A DNA stretch of 64,000 bases from contig NZ_QNVY02000002.1 in assembly GCF_003314435.2 (NCBI RefSeq), positions 124,001 to 188,000 on the forward strand, given 5' to 3'. A model generated the notes under the pieces. The model was given only the letters and a program-made list of their open reading frames with translations, did no database searches and was not told the origin of the DNA. The stretch's first letter is position 1. Every line of letters starts with the position of its first letter. This stretch comes from Flavobacterium petrolei. Its GTDB lineage: Bacteria > Bacteroidota > Bacteroidia > Flavobacteriales > Flavobacteriaceae. This document shows positions 8,621 through 18,239 of this stretch, piece by piece. The position numbers and the translations under genes are program-made.

Positions 8621-9307
8621 TAATGTTGTTTTAGAATATTAAATTCTGGCAACATTAAAATAAATTTGAAGTTCAAAGTAGCTTTATCCGCTTCTAAGCG
8701 CAATAGTATACTCGATACTATTTTAAAAATATTAACTTAAGCGTAAGTACTCTAAAAGATAGTTTTGTCTTTAAATGTACAATCACTTGCTTACGAGTTA
8801 AGAAATAATTTCACAATAAGGCCGTTGGTTTTCTATATATTGGAAGATAATTTTCTAAACAATTGTTTATTAATGTCTCACTTTTGCAAGGACAAGAAAA
8901 TAGTTCTTTAATTAACCGTAGGTATTACTTTTTATTTTTTACTGCTGGGGCAAATGCTAGCATCATTAGCTCGTTTATCGAGGCTTTGAAAATATTTTTA
9001 TAAGTTATTACCGTAGAAAAAGGAGCGACAACATTTTTAATTGCATTCAATACATTCTTTTTTTAGGTTAATAAATCAGTGAAGAATCAATAATTAATCA
9101 AGATAAAGAATTTGTATTCATCTGATTAGCTTGTTCTAAAATTAAAAATAATTTGAATTAGCGACTGTTAAAATGCTATTTTTTTATTGTTTTTTAACAT
9201 TTTAAAGCCTTTAATCAGAGAAGGATTACCACAAGCTTATGCAAATAGAATAGATAAAATGTAAAAAATGATTTATTTTTACACTAAAATAATTTAAATC
9301 AATTGTA
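8621..9307. other. Long gap without a recognisable gene
   Basis: Nearly 690 bases separate the cvfB-like terminator from menB. The only protein-like stretch is on the minus strand at 8925-9050: 41 codons from a TTG, ending PAVKNKK, with no ATG and no recognised family. It could be a gene remnant or chance. The rest is AT-rich with many stops in all frames. No tRNA or riboswitch fold was recognised. Confidence 0.5.
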
Positions 9308-10138
9308 ATGGATTGGATCACTGCTAAAGAATACGAAGATATCACTTATAAGAAATGCAATGGCGTTGCCAGAATTGCGTTCAACAGACCAGATGTGCGC
9401 AATGCGTTCCGTCCTAAAACGACTGCTGAATTGTATAATGCCTTTTACGATGCTCAGGAAGATACTTCAATTGGAGTAGTTTTATTGTCTGCCGAAGGGC
9501 CTTCCTCTAAAGATGGCGTGTATTCTTTTTGTAGCGGTGGCGATCAAAACGCACGCGGGCATCAAGGTTATGTAGGTGATGATGGACAGCATCGTTTGAA
9601 CATTTTAGAAGTGCAACGTTTAATCCGATTCATGCCAAAAGTAGTTATCGCTGTAGTTCCAGGTTGGGCTGTAGGTGGAGGACACAGTTTGCATGTGGTG
9701 TGCGATTTGACTTTGGCGAGTAAAGAACACGCTATTTTCAAACAAACGGATGCCGATGTAACGAGTTTTGACGGTGGATACGGTTCGGCTTATTTGGCTA
9801 AAATGGTGGGACAGAAAAAAGCACGCGAGATTTTCTTCTTGGGACGCAATTATTCTGCTCAGGATGCTATGGATATGGGAATGGTGAACGCTGTGATTCC
9901 GCATGCTGAATTAGAAGATACAGCTTACGAATGGGCACAGGAAATTTTGCAAAAATCTCCAATGGCGATTAAAATGCTAAAATTTGCGATGAATCTTACC
10001 GATGATGGAATGGTGGGACAACAGGTTTTTGCTGGTGAAGCAACAAGACTTGCTTATATGACCGAAGAAGCTAAAGAAGGAAGAAACGCATTTCTGGAGA
10101 AAAGAAAACCGAATTTTGAGAAAAAATGGTTGCCATAA
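9308..10138 (+). CDS. menB: 1,4-dihydroxy-2-naphthoyl-CoA synthase
   Basis: MenB is a crotonase-fold enzyme that closes the second ring of menaquinone from o-succinylbenzoyl-CoA. The 276-residue length is normal. The sequence carries the family markers FNRPDVRNAFRPKT, the oxyanion-hole SGGDQNARG segment, PGWAVGGGHSLHVVCDLTLAS, the active-site loop TDADVTSFDGGYGSAYLA and the C-terminal RKPNFEKKWLP. The downstream genes follow on the same strand with short gaps, so menB may head the menA-containing group, although a palindrome at 10153-10190 could end some transcripts. Confidence 0.97.
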   Translation: MDWITAKEYEDITYKKCNGVARIAFNRPDVRNAFRPKTTAELYNAFYDAQEDTSIGVVLLSAEGPSSKDGVYSFCSGGDQNARGHQGYVGDDGQHRLNILEVQRLIRFMPKVVIAVVPGWAVGGGHSLHVVCDLTLASKEHAIFKQTDADVTSFDGGYGSAYLAKMVGQKKAREIFFLGRNYSAQDAMDMGMVNAVIPHAELEDTAYEWAQEILQKSPMAIKMLKFAMNLTDDGMVGQQVFAGEATRLAYMTEEAKEGRNAFLEKRKPNFEKKWLP

Positions 10139-10152
10139 AAAGTTTAATATTT

Positions 10153-10190
10153 AAAGTTTAAAGTTGTTTTAAAAATGAACTTTAAACTTT
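10153..10190 (+). terminator. Possible weak terminator after menB
   Basis: AAAGTTTAAAGTT (10153-10165) pairs with AACTTTAAACTTT (10178-10190). The stem is perfect but all-AT apart from a few G-C pairs and has only a short T tail, so it may be inefficient. Confidence 0.4.
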
Positions 10191-10221
10191 TATACCTTAA
10201 GCTTTAAACTAAATTTTATAA

Positions 10222-10743
10222 ATGGAAAATTTCACAAACGAAACAATTGATACGCGCCAACTTCCAAAATTTGAGGAAGTCACTTTTACGAATTTACATC
10301 CTAAATACATTTGGGTGGTATTGATTAATTTGGCGTTATTTATTGGAATACTTATTCTTGTTCCAATATTGTTTTCCATGTTTAAACCCGAACTGTTTTC
10401 TGGAAGAGTCTGGTTAATCATAGGTGTCGTGATTCCTATATTCTCAGTTTTGTTGGTAGCATTTTCTATTATTGGATTTAAGAAAAAAGGATTTGCTTTC
10501 CGAGAGCATGATGTGCTTTTCAGGTTCGGATTAATTGCTACAAATACAATTGTAATTCCTTATAATAGAGTACAGCACGTGGCTTTGCATGAAGGATTAA
10601 TTTCACGGTATTTTGGTCTGGCCAAAATTGAAATTTTTACAGCCGGTGGAAGTTCCAGTGATATTGAAATTCCGGGAATCGAAAAAGAACAAGCCGAAAA
10701 TATCAAACAATTGTTAATGGGCAAAATACAAAAGCAATTGTAA
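10222..10743 (+). CDS. YdbS-like bacterial PH-domain membrane protein
   Basis: A 173-residue protein with two membrane segments (about 34-54 and 70-92) followed by a bacterial pleckstrin-homology domain (bPH2, DUF304). Its markers are FREHDVLFRFGLIATNTIVI, PYNRVQHVALHEGLISRYFG, LAKIEIFTAGG and IEIPGI. The stop codon overlaps the start of the next gene (TAATG), and the partner carries the same domain repeated, as in the ydbS-ydbT pair of Bacillus subtilis. In B. subtilis that pair is linked to tolerance of certain bacteriocins. No function can be assigned here. Confidence 0.85.
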   Translation: MENFTNETIDTRQLPKFEEVTFTNLHPKYIWVVLINLALFIGILILVPILFSMFKPELFSGRVWLIIGVVIPIFSVLLVAFSIIGFKKKGFAFREHDVLFRFGLIATNTIVIPYNRVQHVALHEGLISRYFGLAKIEIFTAGGSSSDIEIPGIEKEQAENIKQLLMGKIQKQL

Positions 10744-12257
10744 TGGGAGCCGATTTTAGTCAGCCGCAAAGGCAATCTTCAATAGGAATTTTGGTGATGT
10801 TTTTTTACACGCTTCAGCAATACGCCAGAGCGTTGTGGCCTATGATTGTGATTTGGATTTTCAAGTTTGACGAGGTTAATAAATTGTATTTTTTCCTTGG
10901 GATGATTGCCGTATTTGTAAGTATTGGAGTTATTTCTTATTTGAAATACCTGAATTTTACTTTCTTTTTGGATTCCGAAAATGAAGAATTTATCATTACA
11001 GAAGGCGTTTTTAATAAAACCAAAACCTCGATTCAACTGCGTAAAATCCAACAAGTAAATATCAATCAGTCTTTTATTCAAAAGTTAATTGGGGTTTATG
11101 AATTGGATGTAGACACTGCCGGAAGCAATAAAAAAGAAGGTACAATCAAAGCGATTTCTCATGAATTGGCTTTGGAATTGAAATTCCGTTTATTAGAAAA
11201 TGAAGAGCTAAAGACTACAATTGGAACTGAAACAATTGCATTGGAGGAAACTGAGCAAAAACTATTTGAAGCTGCGCATCCTTTCATAAAAATAAGTTTT
11301 TTGAGTTTGCTGAAAGTTGGAATTACGTCTAATTATGGCAGAAGTATCGCTTTACTGGTGATTTTTTTTACCACGATTTACGAAAATTTTCAAAATTTTG
11401 GAGATGAAAGCAAAGTTTACGAAGAAAAAGTAGGTTCGTACATCGATAAAAACTTAGTGCTGCAAACTATTTTAACATCGATAGTGTTGTTGTTTGTAGT
11501 GGTTTTGGTTGTGAATGTAATCCGTACTGTTTTCAAATATTATGATTACAAAATAACCCGACAAAAAGGGTCTTTGCTATTGTCTTTTGGGTTGTTAAAT
11601 ACGAAAAGTACCATTATCAAACCTGAAAAAGTTCAGATTACGACCGTTAAAAGGAATTATTTCCAAAAGAAAATGGGGATTTTAGAACTTAAAATCAAAC
11701 AAGCGACAAGCGGAGAAAAAGAAGAACGAAAATCAATAATTGAAATTCCGGGATGTAGTGAAGCAGAGAGAGATTCGATATTGAGATTATTGTTTCATAA
11801 AATTCCTGAAAAAGGGTTGATGTTGCAACCTAATTTTCGTAAACTTATTTTTTCTGTTTTTATTTCAATAGGATTACCTTTGTTTGGATTTTTAGGGATT
11901 GGATATTGGCTTGAGCCTATAATTTTTGAATATAGTTATATGGTACCGGTGTATTTAGTTGTTATTGGATTAATCCAGTATTTTAGATTTAAGAATAACC
12001 GATTATTCATTCACGAGAATTTTATAATAAAGCAAAGTGGTGCTTGGGACATCAGCAATGATATTATTGAGCCCAGTAAAATACAAGCAATTACAACGTC
12101 GCAGCTTTTCTGGCATAAAAAGTTGAATATTGGTTCCATAACATTGCATACTGCAGGAGGAAATATTGCTTTTCAGTTAGCGAATTATTCAATAGTAAAA
12201 CAACAAGTCAACCTTTGGTTGTACGAAATAGAAACTTCCGATAGTAATTGGATGTAA
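10743..12257 (+). CDS. YdbT-like membrane protein with repeated PH domains
   Basis: A 504-residue membrane protein with three bPH2 (DUF304) modules separated by pairs of membrane helices. The modules start near residues 75 (FFLDSENEEFIITEGVFNKT), 265 (YYDYKITRQKGSLLLSFGLL) and 410 (NRLFIHENFIIKQSGAWD). Each contains the family pattern of K(I/V)Q followed by an LxxxTAG-like strand. It overlaps the preceding gene by one base and is surely co-translated with it. The position between menB and menA is common to many genes linked only by operon organisation, so I do not infer a menaquinone role. Confidence 0.85.
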   Translation: MGADFSQPQRQSSIGILVMFFYTLQQYARALWPMIVIWIFKFDEVNKLYFFLGMIAVFVSIGVISYLKYLNFTFFLDSENEEFIITEGVFNKTKTSIQLRKIQQVNINQSFIQKLIGVYELDVDTAGSNKKEGTIKAISHELALELKFRLLENEELKTTIGTETIALEETEQKLFEAAHPFIKISFLSLLKVGITSNYGRSIALLVIFFTTIYENFQNFGDESKVYEEKVGSYIDKNLVLQTILTSIVLLFVVVLVVNVIRTVFKYYDYKITRQKGSLLLSFGLLNTKSTIIKPEKVQITTVKRNYFQKKMGILELKIKQATSGEKEERKSIIEIPGCSEAERDSILRLLFHKIPEKGLMLQPNFRKLIFSVFISIGLPLFGFLGIGYWLEPIIFEYSYMVPVYLVVIGLIQYFRFKNNRLFIHENFIIKQSGAWDISNDIIEPSKIQAITTSQLFWHKKLNIGSITLHTAGGNIAFQLANYSIVKQQVNLWLYEIETSDSNWM

Positions 12258-12341
12258 ACAAAATGGTTTAAAGTGTAAGGTTACAAGTTGTATGCGCAAC
12301 AAATCTTAAGTTTTAAGCTGCAAATTTTTAAATAAAAAAAT

Positions 12342-13304
12342 ATGAAACATTGGATTGAAGCCGCACGATTACGAACCTTACCCTTATCGGTTTCTGGAAT
12401 AATAGTGGGTAGCATGTATGCTTTGGCACACCCAACAGATAGTATATTAACGCCAACAGAGGTCTTTAATTGGCGATTGTTTGGATTTGCTATATTGACA
12501 ACATTAGGATTGCAAATACTGTCCAATTTTGCCAATGATTATGGAGACGGAATGAAAGGAACGGATAATGAAGATCGAGTAGGGCCAAAGCGCGCGATAC
12601 AAAGCGGTGTGATTACTCCACAAGCTATGAAACGTGCCATTATAATGACATCAGCCTTGACGTTACTTTCAGCGATGTTGTTGATTTATTATGCGTTTAG
12701 AGATACAAATCTATGGTATTCCTTTTTCTATTTAGTATTGGGAATTCTGTCAATTGTATCTGCCATTCGATACACGGTTGGAAATACGGCGTACGGCTAC
12801 CGTGGATTTGGTGATGTATTTGTGTTTGTATTTTTTGGATTGGTGAGTACTTTAGGAGTGAATTTTTTATACTCCAAACAATTGGATGCGTTGTTGGTTT
12901 TGCCGGCGGTCGCTATTGGATTATTGAGCGTGGGTGTTTTGAATTTGAACAATATGCGAGATGAAGCATCGGATAGAAAATCAAATAAAAACACGATTGT
13001 TGTAAAAATTGGTGGAGCCAAAGCTAAAATATACCATTACATTTTGATTGTAACGGCGATGGTTTTGGTGTTGATTTTTGCATTTATTGACGAATTTCAT
13101 TTTGATCAATACTTGTTTTTATTGGCTTACATTCCTTTAATTAAGCATTTAAATACGGTCTATAAAAATCAAAACGCTAAGGAATTAGATCCTGAATTAA
13201 AAAAACTAGCATTGAGTACTTTTGCACTTTCAGTTTTATTGTCGTTAGGTATGATTTACTTTTTTTCGGATATCATTGTGAATACTTTTTTAGGCGGGAG
13301 ATAA
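12342..13304 (+). CDS. menA: 1,4-dihydroxy-2-naphthoate polyprenyltransferase
   Basis: MenA attaches the polyprenyl tail to dihydroxynaphthoate at the cytoplasmic membrane. The 320-residue UbiA-superfamily protein begins MKHWIEAARLRTLPLSVSGI, as MenA proteins do. The first Asp-rich prenyl-diphosphate site is NDYGDGMKGTDNEDR (about 65-80) and the second is NNMRDEASDRKSNKNT (about 205-220). About eight or nine hydrophobic helices are visible. It follows ydbT by 84 bases and precedes the metallo-hydrolase gene by 45. Confidence 0.95.
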   Translation: MKHWIEAARLRTLPLSVSGIIVGSMYALAHPTDSILTPTEVFNWRLFGFAILTTLGLQILSNFANDYGDGMKGTDNEDRVGPKRAIQSGVITPQAMKRAIIMTSALTLLSAMLLIYYAFRDTNLWYSFFYLVLGILSIVSAIRYTVGNTAYGYRGFGDVFVFVFFGLVSTLGVNFLYSKQLDALLVLPAVAIGLLSVGVLNLNNMRDEASDRKSNKNTIVVKIGGAKAKIYHYILIVTAMVLVLIFAFIDEFHFDQYLFLLAYIPLIKHLNTVYKNQNAKELDPELKKLALSTFALSVLLSLGMIYFFSDIIVNTFLGGR

Positions 13305-13349
13305 ATTAATAATCAAGTAGGGAATTATTCCATTTTTAAATCAATAAAT

Positions 13350-14027
13350 ATGAAAATAACATTTTACGGTCATGCATCATTAGGAATTGAAGTTGGTGGC
13401 AAACACATCATTGTAGATCCTTATATTTCTGCAAATCCAAATGCAGCGCACATTGACATTGACACTTTAAAAGCGGATTATATTTTGCTTACGCACGCCC
13501 ACGGGGACCATATTCTCGATGTCGAGGCAATTGCCAAAAGAACGAATGCGGTAATTGTTTCCAATGCTGAAATTGCGGGTTATTATGGGGCAAAAGGCTT
13601 TCAATCACATCCCATGAATCACGGAGGAAGTTGGAATTTCGATTTTGGAAAACTGAAATATGTAAATGCGATTCATTCCAGTTCTTTTCCTGACGGCAGT
13701 TACGGAGGAAATCCGGGCGGTTTTGTCATCGAGGGAGAACATAAAAACGTATACATCGCTGGTGATACGTCGCTTTCTATGGATATGAAACTCATTCCTA
13801 TGCGAACCAAGCTGGACTTAGCGATTCTTCCGATAGGCGATAATTTCACTATGGATGTCGAGGATGCCATCATCGCTTCTGATTTCTTGGATTGCGATAA
13901 AATTCTGGGCTACCATTACGATACTTTCGGTTACATCGAAATTGACCATGAGGAATCCATTCGTAAATTTTTCAACAAAGGAAAAGATTTGATGTTACTG
14001 GAAATAGGAAGTTCCATAGACTTGTAA
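13350..14027 (+). CDS. UPF0173 metal-dependent hydrolase
   Basis: A 225-residue metallo-beta-lactamase-fold protein of the UPF0173 group. It starts MKITFYGHASLGIEVGG and has the binuclear metal motif HAHGDH (49-54). NHGGSW, GFVIEG, YIAGDTSL and the final GYHYDTFG supply the remaining His and Asp ligands. The substrate of this group is unknown. It follows menA by 45 bases, so it is likely co-transcribed with menA. A hairpin-containing repeat directly downstream may end the transcript. Confidence 0.9.
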   Translation: MKITFYGHASLGIEVGGKHIIVDPYISANPNAAHIDIDTLKADYILLTHAHGDHILDVEAIAKRTNAVIVSNAEIAGYYGAKGFQSHPMNHGGSWNFDFGKLKYVNAIHSSSFPDGSYGGNPGGFVIEGEHKNVYIAGDTSLSMDMKLIPMRTKLDLAILPIGDNFTMDVEDAIIASDFLDCDKILGYHYDTFGYIEIDHEESIRKFFNKGKDLMLLEIGSSIDL

Positions 14028-14028
14028 A

Positions 14029-14125
14029 GTCATTGCGAGTTTTTCGAAGCAATCTCCTGCTATTCGCTTGTATCTTTACTTGCTTAAAAAAGCAAGTAAA
14101 GGATACCGCTGTTATCAGGGCTAGG
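14029..14125. repeat. Dispersed palindromic intergenic repeat, copy 2, with adjacent CATTGCGAG element
   Basis: GTCATTGCGAG (14029-14039) and CGAAGCAATCTC (14045-14056) form a short palindromic element. Next comes a copy of the GGATACCGCTGTTATCAGGG family ending in CTAG near 14125. Its core is a perfect hairpin, TTTACTTGCT (14075-14084) with AGCAAGTAAA (14091-14100). The flanks match copies 1 and 3, the arms do not. Confidence 0.75.
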
Positions 14126-14199
14126 TTAATCGTTGCTATAACACTTTATCAACTTTGCTAAAACTTTGTGTTTAAATTTTAAAGAATTCCAAGTCAATC

Positions 14200-15408
14200 A
14201 TGCATAAAAAGAATTTTATCGTTTTATTTTTGTTGCTAATTACTGCAAATACCGTTTTCTCTCAAAAAGACGGCTATTGGGATAAAACCCGAGCTACAAC
14301 TGAAGAAATATCGGTTTCCGCAAGAGACAGAATCATCATAAAAACCCAAGATTTTCCTGAAGGTACCACCGAAGTCGTTTACAGAATAACACTTTTGGAT
14401 AAAAATCAGCAAATGGCGGGCAGTTTAGTTTCGGTTTTAAAAGCTATTCCAGATCCTACAGGAATAAGTCAAGGTTCAGCAGGAGCAGTTTTTATCTTGT
14501 CAAAAATCTCAGGAGATGACAAATGCAAGTATGCAGTTTTCTCTAGCGCTGAATTAGCTGCAAAATACAAAGAAAACGGAAAAACAGATGATGCTTGTTT
14601 GGTTCAAGATACACCAGTCAGTAAAGACGCCAAGCGACTATCTAAAGAGAAATCTGCTTGTATGCAATCGAATTCAGGGAATTTATGGTTTGGTTTCGAA
14701 AGTAAAAACTGGATTATGAACCAAAAAATCATTCTGGAAGTCGTGCCGTGGGTCGATAATAAACTAAGTCGCGGTTGGACGCTTGAAAACAGAAAAGCAA
14801 TCATCGATCAATGCAAAACGTCTAATTTGGCTCAAAAAATGACCAATTCAGATGATTTTTGCGTTTGTATCCTCGATAGAATACAATCCAAGTACAAGTA
14901 TAAGGAATTCCAAAAATTATTGACTGTAGAGCGTGCTAAAGCGTTCAAGGATTTTGGAAACAGTTGTTTTGGCGAAAGCAGTCTTTCTAAAAGCGTGTAT
15001 GATGATTTGCGCAAGCAAGCCGTTACATTAGCAAAACAAGGAAAGCAAGGCGAAGCTATTCAGAAACTGACAACGATAATCAATGATGGAAAAGCAACTG
15101 CTTTGGATTACAACGCAATAGGAAGTAGTTATGTGTTGACGAAGCAATACGGTAAAGCGATTAAATTCCTGAAAGAAGGCGAGAAGCTTGATGATACGGA
15201 GTTGCTGATAAAGCTAAATTTGGCGCACGCCTATTTATTGAATGATAATTATGCTTCAGCAAAAGCCATTTATAAAGAGTATCTGTCTCAAAACGTTACG
15301 GATAGCTTGAGTTGGACTCAAAAAATAAAACAAGATTTTGCAGCTTTCAAAAAAGCGGGAATAGTTTCCGATGACTTTGAAAGAGTTTTGAAGTTGATGG
15401 AAAAATAG
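14200..15408 (+). CDS. Exported protein with C-terminal TPR repeats, function unknown
   Basis: A 402-residue protein with a clear Sec signal peptide (MHKKNFIVLFLLLITANTVFSQ). The middle has no domain I can name but contains several cysteines (for example CKYAVFSS, ACLVQD, SACMQS and FCVCILDR) that could form periplasmic disulfides. Residues from about 268 to 370 form tetratricopeptide-type helices (AVTLAKQGKQGEAIQKLTTI, AIGSSYVLTKQYGKAIKFL, LNLAHAYLLNDNYASAKAIY). TPRs normally mediate protein contacts. It sits between copy 2 of the dispersed repeat and menC, 133 bases upstream of menC. Confidence 0.78.
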   Translation: MHKKNFIVLFLLLITANTVFSQKDGYWDKTRATTEEISVSARDRIIIKTQDFPEGTTEVVYRITLLDKNQQMAGSLVSVLKAIPDPTGISQGSAGAVFILSKISGDDKCKYAVFSSAELAAKYKENGKTDDACLVQDTPVSKDAKRLSKEKSACMQSNSGNLWFGFESKNWIMNQKIILEVVPWVDNKLSRGWTLENRKAIIDQCKTSNLAQKMTNSDDFCVCILDRIQSKYKYKEFQKLLTVERAKAFKDFGNSCFGESSLSKSVYDDLRKQAVTLAKQGKQGEAIQKLTTIINDGKATALDYNAIGSSYVLTKQYGKAIKFLKEGEKLDDTELLIKLNLAHAYLLNDNYASAKAIYKEYLSQNVTDSLSWTQKIKQDFAAFKKAGIVSDDFERVLKLMEK

Positions 15409-15541
15409 ATTGAAACTTAAATGACTTATATGTTTTAAAGAAGCGATTAATTTGTTTTTACCATATAAGGCATTTAAGTTTTAATAAAATTAGTCAGATA
15501 CAAGTATGTTAGATTAAAAATAACTCATAATTTAAAATTTC

Positions 15542-16588
15542 TTGAAAGCAACCTACCACAAATACATTCTGGATTTCAAACGACCATCAGGAACATCCCG
15601 TGGCGTTATGACCGAAAAAGAAACTTGGTTTATTTTCTTAGAACAGGACGGTAAAAAAGGAATAGGAGAGTGCGGAATCCTTCGCGGACTGAGTATTGAT
15701 GATCGTTCGGATTATGAAGAAAAATTGAAATGGACTTGCGACAATATTAACTTGGGAAAAGACCAGCTTTGGGAAGCATTATTAGAGTTTCCTTCTATAC
15801 AATTTGGAGTCGAAATGGCGTTCCAATCTTTAGTGAGTGAAACTCCTTTTTTACTCTTTCCTTCGGACTTTACAAATGGTACAAAATCCATCTTGATAAA
15901 CGGTTTAGTTTGGATGGGTGAGGAGGCTTTTATGAAGCAGCAAATCGAAGAAAAATTAGCAGATGGTTTTACATGTATCAAACTCAAAATAGGAGCTATA
16001 GATTTCGATAAAGAACTGCAATTATTACACTTTATACGGGAACATTTCACTCCGGAACAAGTCGAAATTCGGGTAGATGCTAACGGTGCTTTTGATTCAG
16101 ATTTAGCTTTAGATAAATTAATTCAACTAACTGAATTTAAACTGCATAGCATTGAACAACCGATACAAAAAAATCATACTGACAGGATGGCAGAGCTGTG
16201 TAAAACCACTCCTTTTCCTATTGCTTTGGATGAAGAGTTGATTGGTGTGTTTACTTTGCCAGAAAAAGAACAATTATTAGAGAAAATCAAGCCGCAATAC
16301 ATCATTTTAAAGCCAAGTTTTGTAGGTGGTTTTCGAGGCACTCAAGAGTGGATTTCATTGGCTGAAAAGCATAAAATCGGGTGGTGGATTACCTCAGCTT
16401 TGGAGAGTAATATTGGACTCAATGCCATTGCGCAATGGACCTTTTTACAGCACAATTTGATGCCTCAGGGATTAGGAACCGGAGCGCTTTATAACAATAA
16501 TTTTGACTGTCCATTGGAAGTTTCAGAGGGACAATTATGGTATAAAAATGAATTGAATTGGGCGTTTGATTTTGCCCTTTTGAAATAG
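15542..16588 (+). CDS. menC: o-succinylbenzoate synthase
   Basis: MenC dehydrates SHCHC to o-succinylbenzoate in menaquinone synthesis. It is an enolase-superfamily protein of 348 residues. The catalytic acid/base lysines are in IKLKIG (Lys147, Lys149). The metal ligands are Asp179 (RVDANGAF), Glu205 (SIEQP) and Asp230 (ALDEEL), and the second lysine base is Lys257 (ILKPSF). The start is TTG: an in-frame TAA lies three codons upstream (15533-15535), and the N-terminus MKATYHKYILDFKRPSGTSR aligns with family starts, so no ATG start is possible. The stop is one base from the stop of the convergent AI-2E gene. Confidence 0.93.
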   Translation: MKATYHKYILDFKRPSGTSRGVMTEKETWFIFLEQDGKKGIGECGILRGLSIDDRSDYEEKLKWTCDNINLGKDQLWEALLEFPSIQFGVEMAFQSLVSETPFLLFPSDFTNGTKSILINGLVWMGEEAFMKQQIEEKLADGFTCIKLKIGAIDFDKELQLLHFIREHFTPEQVEIRVDANGAFDSDLALDKLIQLTEFKLHSIEQPIQKNHTDRMAELCKTTPFPIALDEELIGVFTLPEKEQLLEKIKPQYIILKPSFVGGFRGTQEWISLAEKHKIGWWITSALESNIGLNAIAQWTFLQHNLMPQGLGTGALYNNNFDCPLEVSEGQLWYKNELNWAFDFALLK

Positions 16589-16589
16589 A

Positions 16590-17678
16590 TTATTTCGTAG
16601 TTTTCTTTTGTTCACCGTCTCCCAATAAAACCGATAACGTCTTTAAGCTTGATGTTCGGTCCGCAATCAACTTTGCTATACTGATGAAAGGAATGAACAG
16701 AATCATTCCTGCAGCACCCCATAAAATACCGCCCACAATTACCACAATAATTATAACCAATGTGTTTATTTTCAAGCGACTTCCTACTGCAAATGGAAAT
16801 ATAATATAGGCTTCAAGCAATTGCACGATAGAAAAAACGACAATAACGGCTAACGGATACCAAATGGAATTATACGTTATCCAGGAAACTGCAATGGGCA
16901 AAAGAGCGGATATCATGATTCCGACATACGGAATAAAAGTTAAAATTGAGGCTATAAATCCAAACAGAAAGGGATTTGGTACCCCAATTATCCAAAGTCC
17001 AATGCTGTTTAATAAACCAACTATTAAATAAACTACCAACATTCCTTTAATGAAATTGTAATATTCATGAATAGTTTCCACAAGGATTTCATGAATGGTA
17101 TTTTTTCTTTCAGGAGGAAAAAGCTCATATAAGGCATTCGATAACATCTGGCGATGGAAAAGTATTAATGTAGAGAAAACAGGTATCATGATTAGAAAAA
17201 ATGCTGATTCAGATAGAGAATAAGCGGTGTTTCGAACGATTGAAAGGGCTTGTGAACCGGAGTTGTTGAGTATATTATTAATGAAATCATTTTGTTTTTC
17301 CAAACTAATATCAAATCGTTCCGAAATACAAAGGCTCAATTGATTTACGGTTTCGGTTAATTTTAATCGCAAGGTTTGCCATTCTTGAAGGAATTCTGAA
17401 AATTGCGCGATTAGTAAGTAGATTATTCCTCCAACCAAAAGAGTTACTCCTAAAATAGAAATGAAAATAGCAATTCCTTTGTTTATTCCTTTTGTTTCCA
17501 TCCATTTACAAATAGGATATAAAATAAAACCAATGAGTAAAGAAAAACTTAACGGAATAAATAGTGTTTTGCCAAAATAGAGCAGTAGACAAGCTAAGAC
17601 TATCAACTGAAGAATTTCTAAAACAGAATATTTTCTGTCTGAGTGAAATATAACGGGTGTTTTAGAAGATTGCAACAT
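16590..17678 (-). CDS. AI-2E (PerM) family membrane transporter
   Basis: A 362-residue polytopic membrane protein of the AI-2 exporter/PerM family. It has two N-terminal helix pairs, a central amphipathic region (about 85-150) and a C-terminal group of helices. The marker segments are IPFVGIMISALLP-like (FIPYVGIMISALLPIAVSW) and GILWGAAGMILFIPFISIAK. Substrates in the family range from AI-2 to sodium/proton exchange, so none is assigned. It is tail-to-tail with menC, leaving a single base between stop codons and no room for a terminator. Confidence 0.87.
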   Translation of the reverse strand: MLQSSKTPVIFHSDRKYSVLEILQLIVLACLLLYFGKTLFIPLSFSLLIGFILYPICKWMETKGINKGIAIFISILGVTLLVGGIIYLLIAQFSEFLQEWQTLRLKLTETVNQLSLCISERFDISLEKQNDFINNILNNSGSQALSIVRNTAYSLSESAFFLIMIPVFSTLILFHRQMLSNALYELFPPERKNTIHEILVETIHEYYNFIKGMLVVYLIVGLLNSIGLWIIGVPNPFLFGFIASILTFIPYVGIMISALLPIAVSWITYNSIWYPLAVIVVFSIVQLLEAYIIFPFAVGSRLKINTLVIIIVVIVGGILWGAAGMILFIPFISIAKLIADRTSSLKTLSVLLGDGEQKKTTK

Positions 17679-17786
17679 ACAAATTTGTTTTTAAATCCGT
17701 TTTTACGATTCGTATTGTAATACGATTTTTAATAAAAGTACGAATTTTAACGTGCAGAAATGCGGTAAATTGAATGTTTCTTATAA

Positions 17787-18239
17787 TTAGATTTTAGTAT
17801 CTAATAATCGTCTGTGGTAATTTATTTGTCCTAAATGATAGGCTAAGTGCGTAGTCAAATGGATAAACATAAATTCAGTTGAAGTTTTATTCTCGAAAAC
17901 TAAAAGGGGATATTCTGTATTTAAATCTTCTTCAGAAATACCATTAAGCGCATTGTTAACCGCAATTCTCGTTGCTTCGATTTTTGAAAGCAATTCTGTT
18001 TTTGGGATGTCTTTCAGTGAAAATTCGAGTGCTCTGTTTCTGATATATCCGGTTTTTCCAAACTGCGCACCAATGTAAGTATTTAAGTTTCCAATTAAAT
18101 GCAAACACAGATTTCCCGCTGAATTGCTAATGTTACTTTCAATTTTCCAAAGATTAGTTTCATTTTGGTACGATTCAATTTCAAATTTTAGCATGTTTAA
18201 ATCCCTATTGAAAAGTTTTTTTAGAGTTTCAATCAGCAT
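17787..18239 (-). CDS. DinB-superfamily protein (DUF1572-like)
   Basis: A 150-residue protein with the DinB four-helix fold. A conserved histidine in the second helix (LCLHLIGNLNTYIG) and the final HLTTHLAYHLGQINYHRR segment give the usual three-histidine metal site. Relatives include thiol-dependent transferases and proteins of unknown function. The start overlaps the stop region of the upstream SnoaL-like gene by 11 bases, so the two are an operon. Confidence 0.83.
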   Translation of the reverse strand: MLIETLKKLFNRDLNMLKFEIESYQNETNLWKIESNISNSAGNLCLHLIGNLNTYIGAQFGKTGYIRNRALEFSLKDIPKTELLSKIEATRIAVNNALNGISEEDLNTEYPLLVFENKTSTEFMFIHLTTHLAYHLGQINYHRRLLDTKI

